NCBI GenBank assembly: GCA_017432005.1
Contig: JAFRKA010000021.1
Span: forward strand, 1-64,000
Source: Erysipelotrichaceae bacterium
GTDB lineage: Bacteria; Bacillota_I; Bacilli_A; Erysipelotrichales; Erysipelotrichaceae
Reading direction: 5' to 3'
Length of the DNA stretch: 64,000 bases
In this document: one piece after another, positions 1 to 9,808 of the stretch
Position numbering within the stretch: position 1 is the first letter of the stretch
Layout: the number at the start of each line of letters is the position of its first letter
Position numbers and translations under genes: made by a program
The notes under the pieces: model-generated
What the model was told of the DNA's origin: nothing
Database searches by the model: none
Seen by the model: only the letters and a program-made list of their open reading frames with translations

Positions 1-45
1 ATATATCTGTTATTACAACAACGAAAGGATACAGAGCAAAACAAA

Positions 46-81
46 ATGGATGCCTCCTGCAAGATACAGGGAAGCATCCAT
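46..81. repeat. Inverted repeat / stem-loop left of rny
   Basis: An 8-bp perfect stem (ATGGATGC / GCATCCAT) encloses a loop that can extend the pairing through TCC/GGA. On the minus strand it is followed by a T-rich stretch, so it could be a terminator in that direction; on the plus strand there is no T tract. The remaining part of positions 1-196 contains no gene I can support. Confidence 0.4.
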
Positions 82-196
82 CTCAAATCGTGTTATAACT
101 TAGTTAATCAATATGTCCAGAATTCTGGGTACATATCAATCTTCGCTTTTATTTTTCCGTTTATTTACATTTTTTTCAGTCCTTTTTCAATTTTTA

Positions 197-225
197 TTGT
201 TAAAAAAGGGCACTTATTGTACAAT
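197..225 (+). promoter_or_regulatory. Sigma-70/A-type promoter of rny-ymdB
   Basis: TTGTTA (197-202) and TACAAT (220-225) are separated by exactly 17 nt. Predicted transcription starts near 232, giving a leader of about 43 nt that contains the Shine-Dalgarno GGAGGT at 262-267. Confidence 0.7.
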
Positions 226-274
226 TGATACGGAAATATTCCAATTATTTTGTCAAAAAATGGAGGTATAGATT

Positions 275-1819
275 ATGAATTTAGATGTACTTTCCATTAT
301 TATCGGATTAGTTGTCGGAGCTCTGGTCGTTCTTTTTGTCAATTCAGCTTCAGGAAGAAATGCCAGAAAAGAAGCTCAGAAAATCTTAGATGAAGCAAAT
401 AATCAAGCTAAAAACACTGTTAAGCAGGCCGTTTTGGATGGCAAGACACAGGTCTATGATCTGAAACTGCAGGCTGAAAAAGAGATCAAGGAAAAGAAGA
501 GTGAGATCACCGAGCAGGAAAACAAACTGCAGAGGAGAGAAGATTCACTCAATTACCGTGATGAAAATCTTACACAGAAAGAGCGCAAATTAGATGATAA
601 GCTAAGAAAAGCGGAAGCTAAATCTGCTCAACTAGATAAAATGGAAGAAGAACTGCAGTCAAGGATCGACGGCCAGATTGCACTTCTTGAACGCGTTTCC
701 AACATGAGTGAACAGGAAGCACGTAAAGAGCTGATGGATGTCGTCGAAGCCAAGATGTCTGATGAAGTAGCGGCATATATCCGTGAAAAAGAAGATGAGG
801 CAAAAGAAAAAGCTGCAGAAAACGCGAGAGAGATTATCGCTACAGCGATCCAGAGATATTCTCAGGATGAGACTCTGGACAGAACTGTTTCAGTCGTCGC
901 TTTACCTTCTGAGGAAATGAAGGGAAGGATCATCGGTAGAGAAGGCCGTAATATCAGGGCCATTGAACAGGCGACAGGTGTCGACCTGATCATCGATGAT
1001 ACACCGGAAGCGATCACTGTCTCCTGCTTCGATCCGATCAGAAGAGAGATCGCCAGACTGTCTCTGGAAACACTGATCAGAGACGGAAGGATCCAGCCGG
1101 GCAGGATCGAAGATGTTGTCGAAAAGACGACAAAGGAAATGAATCAGAATATTCAGAAGTATGGTGAAGATGCCTGCTTCAAACTGCAGATCGGTAAGAT
1201 GGACAAGGAACTTGTCAAACTCGTCGGTCGCATGCGTTACAGATATTCATACGGTCAGAACGGACTTGAACATTCGATCGAAGTCGCTTCGTTCGCCGGT
1301 ATGATGGCTGCTGAACTCGGTCTGAATCAGACCCTGGCCAAAAGAGCCGGACTGCTTCACGACATAGGTAAAGCAGTGGACTTCGAACAGGAAGGCACAC
1401 ATGTTGAACTGGGTGCCAAACTGGCGAAGAAGTATGGTGAAAGACAGGAAGTCATCAACGCGATCGAATCGCATCACGGTGATGTTCCTGCGAATAACCT
1501 GATCTCAATCCTGGTCGCCGCTGCCGATACGCTGTCAGCTGCCAGACCTGGTGCCAGATACGAAGGTATTGAAAACTATATCAACAGACTTGAGACCCTG
1601 GAAAAAATCGCCAACGAATTTGACGGCGTCGATAAGGCTTATGCCATCCAGGCCGGTAGAGAGATCAGAGTCATGGTCGTTCCGGAGAAGGTCAATGATA
1701 ACAGATGTGCAGTCATTGCCAGAGAGATCAAAGATCGTATCGAGAATGAACTGACATATCCTGGACAGATCAAAGTTACGGTCATCAGGGAGATGAGAGC
1801 GCAGGAAACTGCCAAGTAA
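275..1819 (+). CDS. rny: Ribonuclease Y
   Basis: Membrane-anchored endoribonuclease that starts decay and processing of many mRNAs in Firmicutes. The 514-aa length is normal for the family. An N-terminal membrane helix (about residues 5-25) is followed by a long charged coiled coil (about 30-200), a KH RNA-binding domain with the GxxG loop (GREG, near residues 218-228) and an HD phosphohydrolase domain with the metal-binding pair H362-D363 in LLHDIGK. The start is set by GGAGGT 7 nt upstream of the ATG. The stop codon overlaps the start of ymdB (TAATG), the usual rny-ymdB pairing in this phylum. Confidence 0.96.
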   Translation: MNLDVLSIIIGLVVGALVVLFVNSASGRNARKEAQKILDEANNQAKNTVKQAVLDGKTQVYDLKLQAEKEIKEKKSEITEQENKLQRREDSLNYRDENLTQKERKLDDKLRKAEAKSAQLDKMEEELQSRIDGQIALLERVSNMSEQEARKELMDVVEAKMSDEVAAYIREKEDEAKEKAAENAREIIATAIQRYSQDETLDRTVSVVALPSEEMKGRIIGREGRNIRAIEQATGVDLIIDDTPEAITVSCFDPIRREIARLSLETLIRDGRIQPGRIEDVVEKTTKEMNQNIQKYGEDACFKLQIGKMDKELVKLVGRMRYRYSYGQNGLEHSIEVASFAGMMAAELGLNQTLAKRAGLLHDIGKAVDFEQEGTHVELGAKLAKKYGERQEVINAIESHHGDVPANNLISILVAAADTLSAARPGARYEGIENYINRLETLEKIANEFDGVDKAYAIQAGREIRVMVVPEKVNDNRCAVIAREIKDRIENELTYPGQIKVTVIREMRAQETAK

Positions 1820-2598
1820 TGAGAATACTGTTTATAGGTGACATTGTAGGAAAAAGCGGAAGAGACATAGTCTCTTCGCTTTTATATTCTCTGAAAAAAG
1901 AATATGATATCGATCTGGTGATAGCCAATGCGGAGAATTCCGCTCACGGTAAAGGTATAACGATCAGGATCTACAGACAGCTGATGGATGCCGGTATCGA
2001 CTATATCACGATGGGTAATCACACCTATTCGAAAGCTGAGATCAATAAGTATATGGAAGAGATGAACCGGATCATCGTTCCGTATAATCACAGCATGCGC
2101 AGCAGTGACAACTACTACAAGATCATTGAATACAAGGGACTGAAGATCTGTCTTACCAATATCCTGGGTACTGTACTCATTCCTGAAACATCGATCGATC
2201 AGTATACATCGTTCAATCATGTCATTGAAGAGACTGCTTCTCTGAATCCGGATTTCTATTTTGTAGACTTTCATGCGGAAACGACGGCAGAAAAAAGACT
2301 TTTCGCCGAATATTTCAGTGATTATGCCAAGGTCGTTGTAGGTACGCATACACATGTTCAGACAGCAGATGAGGATTTGATCAACGGATGCGCATTCATC
2401 AGTGATGTGGGGATGTGCGGAGCCTATGAATCGATCATCGGCAGAGATATCGATGAAACGATCAGAGCCAATATCGATAACGAAAAGACCGTGTATACGA
2501 TCGCTGAAGGACCAGCTGTTTTCTGTGCCGTGATAATCGATATCGATGAGAATAAAAGGATCCCGACCGGGATCAGCAGGATACAGATCAGACCGTAA
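1819..2598 (+). CDS. ymdB: YmdB-family metallophosphoesterase
   Basis: 259-aa dinuclear metal phosphodiesterase. In Bacillus subtilis YmdB hydrolyses cyclic nucleotides in vitro and affects the switch between motility and biofilm. Visible metal-binding motifs are GDIVG (D8), NAEN, GNHTYS, DFHAE and GTHTHVQTAD, in the family order. It shares one base with the rny stop codon, so translation is probably coupled. It ends at a bidirectional terminator shared with the convergent HIT gene. Confidence 0.93.
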   Translation: MRILFIGDIVGKSGRDIVSSLLYSLKKEYDIDLVIANAENSAHGKGITIRIYRQLMDAGIDYITMGNHTYSKAEINKYMEEMNRIIVPYNHSMRSSDNYYKIIEYKGLKICLTNILGTVLIPETSIDQYTSFNHVIEETASLNPDFYFVDFHAETTAEKRLFAEYFSDYAKVVVGTHTHVQTADEDLINGCAFISDVGMCGAYESIIGRDIDETIRANIDNEKTVYTIAEGPAVFCAVIIDIDENKRIPTGISRIQIRP

Positions 2599-2600
2599 CA

Positions 2601-2624
2601 AAAAAACCAGGATTAATCCTGGTT
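2601..2624. terminator. Bidirectional terminator between ymdB and hit
   Basis: The 20-bp perfect palindrome AACCAGGATTAATCCTGGTT (2605-2624) is preceded by an A run and followed by T-rich sequence. It serves both converging genes. The stop codon of hit (2613-2615) lies in the centre of the hairpin. Confidence 0.8.
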
Positions 2625-3008
2625 TATCTGTTTCTGGATAGCATCGAGATCAAGTTCATTTGGTTTGAACATGAATCCGACCGTATCGTATTCATCGTAG
2701 CGGGGGATGATGTGTACATGCGCATGCATGACCGTCTGACCCGCTATTTCATTTGTGTTTATAAGGATATTGCAGCCGTTGGCGTGCATATTCTCTACAA
2801 CTTTAGCTGCGGTCTTCTGTACTGTTTCCATCAGTCTGCCAAATTCATCAGCTGGCATCTCAAGGAAATTCTCATAATGCTTTTTAGGCATCACGAGCGT
2901 ATGGCCTTTAGTTGTCTGGGAGATATCCAGAATGGCCAGGAATTCCTCATCTTCATAGATCTTTTTGCCCGGAATGTTGCCGGCGATTATTTCACAGAAG
3001 ATACACAT
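2613..3008 (-). CDS. HIT family nucleotide hydrolase
   Basis: 131-aa histidine-triad protein of the Hint/Ap4A-hydrolase type, acting on nucleoside phosphoramidates or dinucleoside polyphosphates. The diagnostic HxHxH motif is H95-A-H97-V-H99 followed by IIP. The N-terminal CIFC resembles the zinc-site cysteines of many bacterial HIT proteins. It is the last gene of a minus-strand unit after two foldase genes and starts where the upstream gene stops. In other Firmicutes a HIT gene (hit/hpnA) also lies close to prsA. Confidence 0.93.
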   Translation of the reverse strand: MCIFCEIIAGNIPGKKIYEDEEFLAILDISQTTKGHTLVMPKKHYENFLEMPADEFGRLMETVQKTAAKVVENMHANGCNILINTNEIAGQTVMHAHVHIIPRYDEYDTVGFMFKPNELDLDAIQKQINQD

Positions 3009-3880
3009 TATTTGAGCACCTCGTAAGCCTTGCTCATAAGCTCATACAGATCCTGATCATAGAACTTGATGTTGTGTTTTGAAAGGAAGTGATTTCTGAC
3101 TGTTTCTGTTTCAGACTCACTGGCCTTCAGTTCGATGTATTCATCTTTGAAATCATCAGGATTGCGGCTTTCGATGTTCAATACATAATAGGTATTGGTC
3201 TCGACAGAATTTCCATCCGCATCGGTAGTAGATCCGACGTTGGTGATGATGGTTGAGATTCCGGTCGTATCCGTTGAGTTGAGATATTCTTTTACTTCAT
3301 AGACCAGAGACTGGTCTGAATCGGAATAGACAGCACTGCTCGGCGTATTCTTGGAATTGTTGTTGGCAGCAGCCATATCGAAGGTCGAACCGTTATTGGC
3401 ATCTTCGATACATTTCTGTGCATCTTCGATATTGTCGAAGGTCGCCATCTGCATCTTGACCGGTGAATCATCAGCCAGGATCGTTTCATAATTCTCTTCT
3501 ACATACATCTTGGAAAGTTCCGAGAAAAGCAGGGTAGAGATATATGAATTACGGTAAGCTTCCATTGAACCGTACTGAGAGACGATGTAGCTTTCATAGC
3601 CGAGCTCTTTATACACGTTGATAAGTTCATCGGCATCAGCTTCGATCTTTTCCATATCGATCCTGTCAGAGGCCAGGGCGATCCTGTCCATGATATCAGA
3701 TAATACGGAACTGGAATCTGTTACTTTAAGCTGTGCGTAGAGATCGTTCTTTGTATAAGAGACATTGCCAGGACCGGTAAAGAGGACTTCATCACCGTCA
3801 CTGAGGTAGGAAAGATGGTTCTTTCCTGAGCATCCTGCCACCAGCAGGAGCGTAAATAATATAGCGATCAGTTTCTTCAT
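3008..3880 (-). CDS. PrsA-like lipoprotein with a divergent parvulin region
   Basis: 290-aa lipoprotein. The signal peptide ends in the lipobox VAGC with the lipidated residue at C17. The middle part is organised like a SurA/PpiC foldase (helical arm, then a segment with AQKCIEDANNGSTFDMAA), but the characteristic GGxLG-type parvulin signature is not recognisable, so prolyl-isomerase activity is doubtful. It overlaps the upstream PrsA homologue by one base (TAATG). Likely role: extracytoplasmic chaperone for exported proteins. Family membership is clear in architecture, but the catalytic claim is not supported. Confidence 0.75.
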   Translation of the reverse strand: MKKLIAILFTLLLVAGCSGKNHLSYLSDGDEVLFTGPGNVSYTKNDLYAQLKVTDSSSVLSDIMDRIALASDRIDMEKIEADADELINVYKELGYESYIVSQYGSMEAYRNSYISTLLFSELSKMYVEENYETILADDSPVKMQMATFDNIEDAQKCIEDANNGSTFDMAAANNNSKNTPSSAVYSDSDQSLVYEVKEYLNSTDTTGISTIITNVGSTTDADGNSVETNTYYVLNIESRNPDDFKDEYIELKASESETETVRNHFLSKHNIKFYDQDLYELMSKAYEVLK

Positions 3881-4896
3881 TACTGGTTTTCCTCGCTTTC
3901 TGCCAACTGAGTTTCGATCTGGGTCTTCAGGTCTTCATTGAGGATCTTGAAACCTAATTCTTCGCCTTTCTCCATGATGGCTCTGACGGCCAGAGTCGGA
4001 TTGGCATTTTCGATCGAAGACAGGTAGTAGTAATCACTGACGATATTTTCAACTGATGAAGCGGCGTTCTTGATGATGTGGTATCCGTACTGAGAAACGA
4101 TCGGTTCAGATACTTCACCTTCCTTAAGACTCATCGCTGTCTCAGCGAAGAACTTATCATATTGGCTTTTGTTTTCTTCATTGACCAGGCCCAGATAACC
4201 GCCGTTGGAAGAAGATGAATCATCAGAGTTGGAATATGCCACATACTCGAAAGTATTGTTCTCATCGCTTAATTCTTCCAGGATCTTGGCCAGTTTTTCC
4301 TTTTGTTCATCGGTAGGATTGGCTTCATAAGCGGTGACATTGCCTTCTTCATCGGTGACCGGAGTAACATCACATTTTACCAGGATGTGATAGATGATAC
4401 GGCCATCTGTGCCGAGTTCATCCTTGAGGTATTTATCCTGATTGGCCAGGATATAATCCTTGACCAGGATCTCCTGTTTCTGGGAATCGATATAGTACTG
4501 TTTGATGTCATCGACACCTTTGGTATAGCCCATCGATCTTAACGAATCGAGGACGTATTCCTGAGAATAACGGGAAAGGATATTGGCTGTGGAAGTGGCA
4601 GCGATCTGCTCCATCTCGTCAGTCGTTTCATATCCTGCATCGAATATCGCTCTTTCATAGGCTACGACAGCCTGTGAGAGACCGTTGATCTCGTAAAGTG
4701 AAGTATACAGATCATCTGCAAATACGTCATCATCATCGATGGAATAGGCAACGTACTTGCCGTCACTCTGTTTGCTGTTGACAATGATATCTCTATTTTT
4801 ATATGCATCTACTGCATAGACACCTACGAAAACAAGCAGAGCGAGTCCGACTACACCTACGAACCAGTATCTTTTTATCAGTTCTTTAGTGTTCAT
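3880..4896 (-). CDS. prsA: Membrane-anchored PpiC/PrsA-type foldase
   Basis: 338-aa peptidyl-prolyl isomerase homologue. An N-terminal membrane helix (about residues 13-30) anchors it outside the membrane; there is no lipobox cysteine, unlike classical PrsA. A parvulin (PpiC) domain spans roughly residues 165-275 and carries IIYHILVK, SSNGGYLG and PIVSQYGYHII. Flanking acidic helical arms match the SurA-like N and C segments of PrsA. The start is preceded by GGAGGAT, and a strong promoter lies just upstream. The product probably helps fold secreted proteins. Confidence 0.88.
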   Translation of the reverse strand: MNTKELIKRYWFVGVVGLALLVFVGVYAVDAYKNRDIIVNSKQSDGKYVAYSIDDDDVFADDLYTSLYEINGLSQAVVAYERAIFDAGYETTDEMEQIAATSTANILSRYSQEYVLDSLRSMGYTKGVDDIKQYYIDSQKQEILVKDYILANQDKYLKDELGTDGRIIYHILVKCDVTPVTDEEGNVTAYEANPTDEQKEKLAKILEELSDENNTFEYVAYSNSDDSSSSNGGYLGLVNEENKSQYDKFFAETAMSLKEGEVSEPIVSQYGYHIIKNAASSVENIVSDYYYLSSIENANPTLAVRAIMEKGEELGFKILNEDLKTQIETQLAESEENQ

Positions 4897-4918
4897 AAAA
4901 ATCCTCCAAACGTTATTT

Positions 4919-4947
4919 ATTATAATATTTTGGAAATATTAATACAA
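4919..4947 (-). promoter_or_regulatory. Promoter of the foldase-HIT operon
   Basis: On the minus strand TTGTAT (4942-4947) and TATAAT (4919-4924) are 17 nt apart. Transcription should start near 4912, leaving a leader of about 16 nt with GGAGGAT before the ATG at 4896. Confidence 0.75.
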
Positions 4948-5051
4948 TTTAATAAAGATAAAGTTCAGGAAAAGTTCATAATTGTCACTGAATAGTAATT
5001 AATCAGAATAGATGATGAAGGTTTATAATGAAAAAAGGATATGGTGATGAT

Positions 5052-5882
5052 ATGAAAAATCTGGAAATAAAAGATCTTCATGTTTCGGTTGAAGATAAGG
5101 AAATTCTTAAAGGTGTCGACCTGATAGTCAATGAGGGTGAAGCTCATGTACTGATGGGTCCTAACGGTAACGGAAAGTCTACCTTACTGGCAGCGATCAT
5201 GGGCGATCCGCGCTATAAAGTCACGCAGGGAAGCATAATATATGATGGCAAGAATATTCTGGAGATGCCGGTAAATGAAAGAAGTATAGCCGGACTGTTT
5301 TTAGGCATGCAGTATCCGCAGGAGATCAACGGAGTGACCAATTCCGACTTCTTAAGAGCTGCCATGAATGTGCGCAGGGAAAAGCCTGTTTCTCTTTTTG
5401 AATTCATTAAAGAGATGGAAAAGACGATCAATGATCTGCAGATGTCTGAAGATCTGGCTCACCGTTTTCTGAATGAAGGATTCTCCGGCGGAGAAAAGAA
5501 GCGCAATGAGATCGTGCAGTTAGAAATGCTTAAACCGTCTCTGGCGATGCTGGATGAGATCGACAGCGGTCTTGATGTCGATGCGATCAAGATCGTCGCT
5601 GATGCGATCAACAGGATCAGGAAAGAGAATAATATGGCGCTGATCATCGTTTCGCACTATGAACGTTTCCTGGAACTCATCAAACCGGAATTTACACATG
5701 TGCTGGTCGACGGAAGGATCGTCGTTTCCGGAGGACCTGATCTGTATGAAAAAGTCGATCAGGAAGGTTATGACTGGATCTATGAAAAGTACGGTGTAAA
5801 ACCGGAAGCTGAAGAAAAGAAAGAACGCATCTCGATCGGAAGCTGTTCAGTAAAGGAATCTCTGAAAGGCCTCGGACTATAA
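5052..5882 (+). CDS. sufC: Fe-S assembly ATPase SufC
   Basis: 276-aa ABC-type ATPase of the SUF scaffold complex SufBCD, which builds iron-sulfur clusters in the cytoplasm. Walker A is GPNGNGKS (residues 36-43); the ABC signature is FSGGEKKRNE and Walker B ends LAMLDEIDSG. The reading frame is open from 5028, but the ATG at 5052 has the better-placed purine-rich site (GGTGAT) and gives the family N-terminus MKNLEIKDLHV. It heads the five-gene operon sufCDSUB. A weak TTGTCA at 4982 may belong to its promoter; no convincing -10 was found. Confidence 0.95.
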   Translation: MKNLEIKDLHVSVEDKEILKGVDLIVNEGEAHVLMGPNGNGKSTLLAAIMGDPRYKVTQGSIIYDGKNILEMPVNERSIAGLFLGMQYPQEINGVTNSDFLRAAMNVRREKPVSLFEFIKEMEKTINDLQMSEDLAHRFLNEGFSGGEKKRNEIVQLEMLKPSLAMLDEIDSGLDVDAIKIVADAINRIRKENNMALIIVSHYERFLELIKPEFTHVLVDGRIVVSGGPDLYEKVDQEGYDWIYEKYGVKPEAEEKKERISIGSCSVKESLKGLGL

Positions 5883-6686
5883 ATGAAGATAACTGAAGAT
5901 CGCAAGATCGTCCTTGATCAGGATTTTATAAAACTGGAAATAGACAGCAGCGATAAACTGGAACTTGAATTTGAACCGGTGAACGACTGCAATGTCTTTA
6001 TAAACATAAACAGCGTAAATGAGCTGACAGTAAAAGGAGAAACGAAAGCCGATCAGAGAGTTTCACTTTTCTTCTGGAACGGATGCAATGAACCGGTCTG
6101 TATCAGCAGTTTCTTTGAAGTAAAGGAAAACGGCGAACTGATCCTGGGATTTGGTGAATGCAACGGTGCTGATACATTCATTGATGCAACTGTTGAACTG
6201 AAAGAAAAGAAAGCTAAAGCTACTGTTTCGACTGCAAGCCTGGTCAACAGCGAGAAAGATTATAGGATCAGGGTGATCAATTCAGCTGTTAATACGGAAG
6301 CACAGATCAAAAACTATGCCGTAGTGCTCAATAAAGGCAGACTGACGATCGATGCCGTAGGAAAGATAGTCAACGGTGCTCATAAATCCAGATCGCATCA
6401 GGTCTCAAGAGCTCTCAGTTTCGAAGAAGGACAGAAAGTGACGATCCTGCCGGAACTTCTTATCGATGAAAACGATGTCCAGGCTTCTCATGCTATGTCG
6501 ATCGGCAGAGTCGATGAGAATCAGCTTTACTATATGATGTCCAGAGGTCTGAACATCAGAGAATGCACGATGCTGATATCGATGGGATATCTTCTGCCTA
6601 TAGCCGATATCATTGAAGATAAGGAACTGCAGGATACGATCCGCAATCAGCTGGAAAACAGGATCAGAGAATTATGTTTGATGTAA
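5883..6686 (+). CDS. sufD: Fe-S assembly scaffold subunit SufD
   Basis: 267-aa SufB/SufD family beta-helix protein, shorter than the 400-aa SufD of many Bacilli. The conserved C-terminal block is present (GRVDENQLYYMMSRGL and a following helix), resembling the SufB C-terminus in this window. It begins immediately after the sufC stop (TAAATG) and overlaps sufS by 13 nt, so the operon is tightly coupled. Short SufD versions are known in several Firmicutes. Assignment rests on position and the C-terminal motif. Confidence 0.88.
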   Translation: MKITEDRKIVLDQDFIKLEIDSSDKLELEFEPVNDCNVFININSVNELTVKGETKADQRVSLFFWNGCNEPVCISSFFEVKENGELILGFGECNGADTFIDATVELKEKKAKATVSTASLVNSEKDYRIRVINSAVNTEAQIKNYAVVLNKGRLTIDAVGKIVNGAHKSRSHQVSRALSFEEGQKVTILPELLIDENDVQASHAMSIGRVDENQLYYMMSRGLNIRECTMLISMGYLLPIADIIEDKELQDTIRNQLENRIRELCLM

Positions 6687-7891
6687 AAAAGATCAGAAAA
6701 GATTTTCCGATGATAACAAATCATCCTGAGATGATCTATTTTGATAATGGAGCTACTACATACAAACCTCAATGTGTTATCGATGCTGTTAAGGATTTCT
6801 ATGAGAACTATACCAGCAATGTCGAGCGCGGTGATTATCCGACAGCTATTAAAGCTGACAGGACCTATGATCAGGTCAGAGAGATCATCGCTGAACTGAT
6901 AAACTGTGAGCCTAGGGAAGTCGCTTTCTTTGCCAATATAACTGCTGCAATGAATCAGATCGCTTTTTCACTGAGCTATGATCTAAAGGAAGGTGATACC
7001 GTTCTGATCAGTGAAGCTGAACATGCTTCAAACGTATTGCCGTGGTTCCGTCTGAAACAAGAAAAGAAGATCAATATAAGATATATCCCGCTGGATAAGC
7101 AGGGCAATGTCGATCTTGAAGGATACGCAAAGTGTTTTGATGATACGGTTAAAGCCGTTTCAGTTGCCTATGTAGGTAATGTCCTGGGTGCTGTTCAGCC
7201 GATCAGAGAAATGAGCGAGATCGCTCATAGGTATGATGCACTGATGATCGTCGATGCTGCCCAGGCGATCGGCCATCGTAAAGTCGATATTAAAGAGTTT
7301 GACTGTGATTTATTATGTTTCTCTTCTCATAAGATGTGCGGTCCGGACGGTGCCGGTGTGCTTTACGGACGTTATGAGCTCCTGAAGAAAATGAAACCGT
7401 TACTGCTTGGAGGAGGAATGAACGCCAGATTTGCGGATGACGGATCAGTAATACTTAAAGATCCACCGCACTGTTTCGAAGCAGGTACACCGAATATCGA
7501 AGGTGTGATCGGTTTAGGAACTGCTGCAAAATATCTCATGAACATCGGATTGAATGAGATACATGAATATGAAGTCGATCTAAGAAAGTATTTTCTGGAT
7601 AAAATGATCAGACTCGATAATATCGAGATCTATAATCCTGATAATATATCAGGTCCGCTGACTTTCAATGTCAAGGGAGTATTTGCCCAGGATGCGGCCG
7701 GATATCTGGCGGCAAACAACGCCTGTGTCAGATCGGGCAATCACTGTGCCAAGATCCTTCATAATGTCATCGGTACTGATCAGAGTATCAGAGCTTCTAT
7801 TTATTTCTATAACACGCGGGAAGAAGTTGATCGTTTCTGCGAACTTGTGGCACAGATAGATCTTGAAAATGCCGTAAACATCTTTATATAG
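6674..7891 (+). CDS. sufS: Cysteine desulfurase SufS
   Basis: 405-aa pyridoxal-phosphate enzyme that converts cysteine to alanine and passes persulfide sulfur to SufU. The PLP lysine is K220 in SSHKMCGPDGAG and the persulfide-carrying cysteine is C358 in RSGNHCAK, the group II (SufS/CsdA) signature. The protein begins inside the end of sufD and is followed 8 nt later by sufU, its usual sulfur-acceptor partner in Firmicutes. Confidence 0.96.
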   Translation: MFDVKKIRKDFPMITNHPEMIYFDNGATTYKPQCVIDAVKDFYENYTSNVERGDYPTAIKADRTYDQVREIIAELINCEPREVAFFANITAAMNQIAFSLSYDLKEGDTVLISEAEHASNVLPWFRLKQEKKINIRYIPLDKQGNVDLEGYAKCFDDTVKAVSVAYVGNVLGAVQPIREMSEIAHRYDALMIVDAAQAIGHRKVDIKEFDCDLLCFSSHKMCGPDGAGVLYGRYELLKKMKPLLLGGGMNARFADDGSVILKDPPHCFEAGTPNIEGVIGLGTAAKYLMNIGLNEIHEYEVDLRKYFLDKMIRLDNIEIYNPDNISGPLTFNVKGVFAQDAAGYLAANNACVRSGNHCAKILHNVIGTDQSIRASIYFYNTREEVDRFCELVAQIDLENAVNIFI

Positions 7892-7899
7892 GAGGCAAC

Positions 7900-8355
7900 A
7901 TGTCAGATAACAGTAATTTATTGAATGATCCTAATATTCTGAGAGAGCTGGTGCTCGATCATTATAAATTTCCACATAATCACGGACTGATCGAAGGAAA
8001 AAATTATCTGTCCAGACACATGGCGTCCGACAGCTGTATCGATGATATAACTGTCCAGCTCGATCTCGACGGAGATACGATCAAAGACGTGCGTTTTGAC
8101 GGTATCGCATGCACGATCTCAACCGCAAGCACATCCATGATGAGCGATCTGCTTATCGGCAAGACCATTGCAGAAGCCAAGGAGATCATCGATGAGTATT
8201 TCAAGATGATCGATAATAAGGCTTATGATGAAACGAAACTTCAGGAAGCGGTAGCTTTCAAGAACGTCTATAAACAGGCCAACCGCATCAAATGCGCTAC
8301 GATCGGCTGGAGTGCGATGAAAGAGATGCTGGAAGAAGGGCAGGAAGATAAGTGA
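7900..8355 (+). CDS. sufU: Sulfur-transfer protein SufU
   Basis: 151-aa zinc-dependent sulfurtransferase that accepts persulfide from SufS and delivers it to SufBCD. The three zinc-binding cysteines C46, C71 and C132 and the aspartate D48 are present; the usual CGD is CID here. A Shine-Dalgarno AGGAGGC precedes the ATG. Its stop codon overlaps the GTG start of sufB (GTGA). Confidence 0.94.
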   Translation: MSDNSNLLNDPNILRELVLDHYKFPHNHGLIEGKNYLSRHMASDSCIDDITVQLDLDGDTIKDVRFDGIACTISTASTSMMSDLLIGKTIAEAKEIIDEYFKMIDNKAYDETKLQEAVAFKNVYKQANRIKCATIGWSAMKEMLEEGQEDK

Positions 8356-9767
8356 ATCAGGATATAGAAAAAGATAATGCCGTCTTTTCTCAGGACGATT
8401 ATAAATACGGTTTCCATGATGATGTCGAATCACTGATCGATACCGGTAAAGGCCTGAGTGAAGAGATCGTCAGAAAGATCTCCGAATACAAAAATGAACC
8501 GGAATGGATGACTGAATTCAGAGTCAGGTCTTTTCATATCTTCGAGAAGATGCCGATGCAGGAATGGGGTCCTGATCTTTCCGAGATTGATTTTCAGGAT
8601 TTCACCTATTACCGTAAAGTATCCAAAGAGACTGAAAAAAGCTGGGATGATGTTCCTGAAGAAGTAAAGAACACCTTTGAGAAACTCGGTATCCCAGAAG
8701 CTGAAAGGAAGTTTCTGGCCGGCGTAACCACACAATACGAATCAGAGGCTGTATATCACAATATGCTGGAAGAAGTCCGGGAAAAAGGAGTCATCTTCCT
8801 GGATATCGATTCAGCACTTAAAGAATATCCTGATCTGTTCAGGAAGTATTTTGCGACGATCGTTCCTCCGACTGACAACAAGCTGGCAGCACTTAATTCA
8901 GCTGTCTGGTCAGGTGGAAGTTTCATTTATGTTCCGAAAGGTGTAGAACTGGAGAAACCGCTGCAGTCTTATTTCCGTATCAATTCCGAATCCATGGGTC
9001 AGTTTGAACGTTCGATCATCATCGTCGATGACGGTGCCAAGTGTTCATATGTCGAAGGATGTACTGCTCCGCAGTATTCCAAGGATTCCATGCATGCAGC
9101 CGTCGTTGAAGTCTTTGTCGGGGAAGGCGCCAGCTGCCGTTATTCATCAGTCCAGAACTGGTCAGACAATATCCTGAATCTGGTTACCAAAAGAGCGAAA
9201 GTAGAAGCTCACGGAACGATGGAATGGATCGATGGCAATATCGGTTCAAGGATCTCGATGAAATATCCGGCCTGTATCCTGGCCGGCGAATATGCTCACG
9301 GTCTGTGTATCTCTGTAGCCGTAGGCACAAAGGGACAGAATCAGGATACAGGAGCCAAGATGATCCATCTGGCACCTCATACCTCATCTTCGATCGTATC
9401 TAAATCTGTATCAAGGAATGGCGGTATCACCAATTTCCGTGACTGGATCCATTTCAGCAAGAAAGCCGATTACTCTAAAGCCAAGATCGAATGTGATACG
9501 CTGATCTTAGACAATATATCGAAGAGTGACACGATCCCGAAAAATATCAACGAGAATCATCTGGCGACCATCGAACATGAAGCTAAGGTATCCAAAATCT
9601 CGGAAGACGAACTGTTCTATCTGATGTCGAGAGGTCTCTCGGAGTCTCAGGCAACTGAAATGATCGTCATGGGCTTCCTGGAGCCGTTCACTAGAGAACT
9701 GCCGATGGAATATGCAGTAGAACTAAATCAGCTGCTCAAGCTGGATATGTCAGGTTCAATAGGGTAA
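8352..9767 (+). CDS. sufB: Fe-S assembly scaffold subunit SufB
   Basis: 471-aa main scaffold subunit on which the iron-sulfur cluster is built together with SufC and SufD. The sequence is highly conserved across its length, including [45 protein letters not shown] and the C-terminal [10 protein letters not shown] block. The start codon is GTG overlapping the sufU stop codon, which implies coupled translation. The gene ends in a strong terminator. Confidence 0.96.
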   Translation: MNQDIEKDNAVFSQDDYKYGFHDDVESLIDTGKGLSEEIVRKISEYKNEPEWMTEFRVRSFHIFEKMPMQEWGPDLSEIDFQDFTYYRKVSKETEKSWDDVPEEVKNTFEKLGIPEAERKFLAGVTTQYESEAVYHNMLEEVREKGVIFLDIDSALKEYPDLFRKYFATIVPPTDNKLAALNSAVWSGGSFIYVPKGVELEKPLQSYFRINSESMGQFERSIIIVDDGAKCSYVEGCTAPQYSKDSMHAAVVEVFVGEGASCRYSSVQNWSDNILNLVTKRAKVEAHGTMEWIDGNIGSRISMKYPACILAGEYAHGLCISVAVGTKGQNQDTGAKMIHLAPHTSSSIVSKSVSRNGGITNFRDWIHFSKKADYSKAKIECDTLILDNISKSDTIPKNINENHLATIEHEAKVSKISEDELFYLMSRGLSESQATEMIVMGFLEPFTRELPMEYAVELNQLLKLDMSGSIG

Positions 9768-9792
9768 GCTTCTGCTCAGGAGCTTACTTTTT
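9764..9792 (+). terminator. Rho-independent terminator of the suf operon
   Basis: GTAAGCT (9764-9770) pairs with AGCTTAC (9781-9787), followed by TTTTT. The sufB stop codon lies inside the left arm. Confidence 0.85.
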
Positions 9793-9796
9793 ATGT

Positions 9797-9802
9797 GATA
9801 AT
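9797..9802 (+). promoter_or_regulatory. -10 box for leaderless priA transcript
   Basis: GATAAT with an upstream TGT (extended -10) ends 6 nt before the priA ATG. No Shine-Dalgarno is present (the gap is TAAGTT), so transcription should start on or next to the A of the ATG. No good -35 is visible. Confidence 0.6.
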
Positions 9803-9808
9803 TAAGTT

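Noticed and set aside
46..228. 60-codon open frame at the left end of the window
   Set aside because: Low-complexity, Phe/Ile-rich translation with no ribosome-binding site, overlapping a stem-loop and the rny promoter; no recognisable family.
1882..2601. 239-codon open frame on the minus strand within ymdB
   Set aside because: It lies entirely antisense to a clearly conserved gene and its translation matches no family; long antisense frames here follow from the GAT/ATC-rich codon use.
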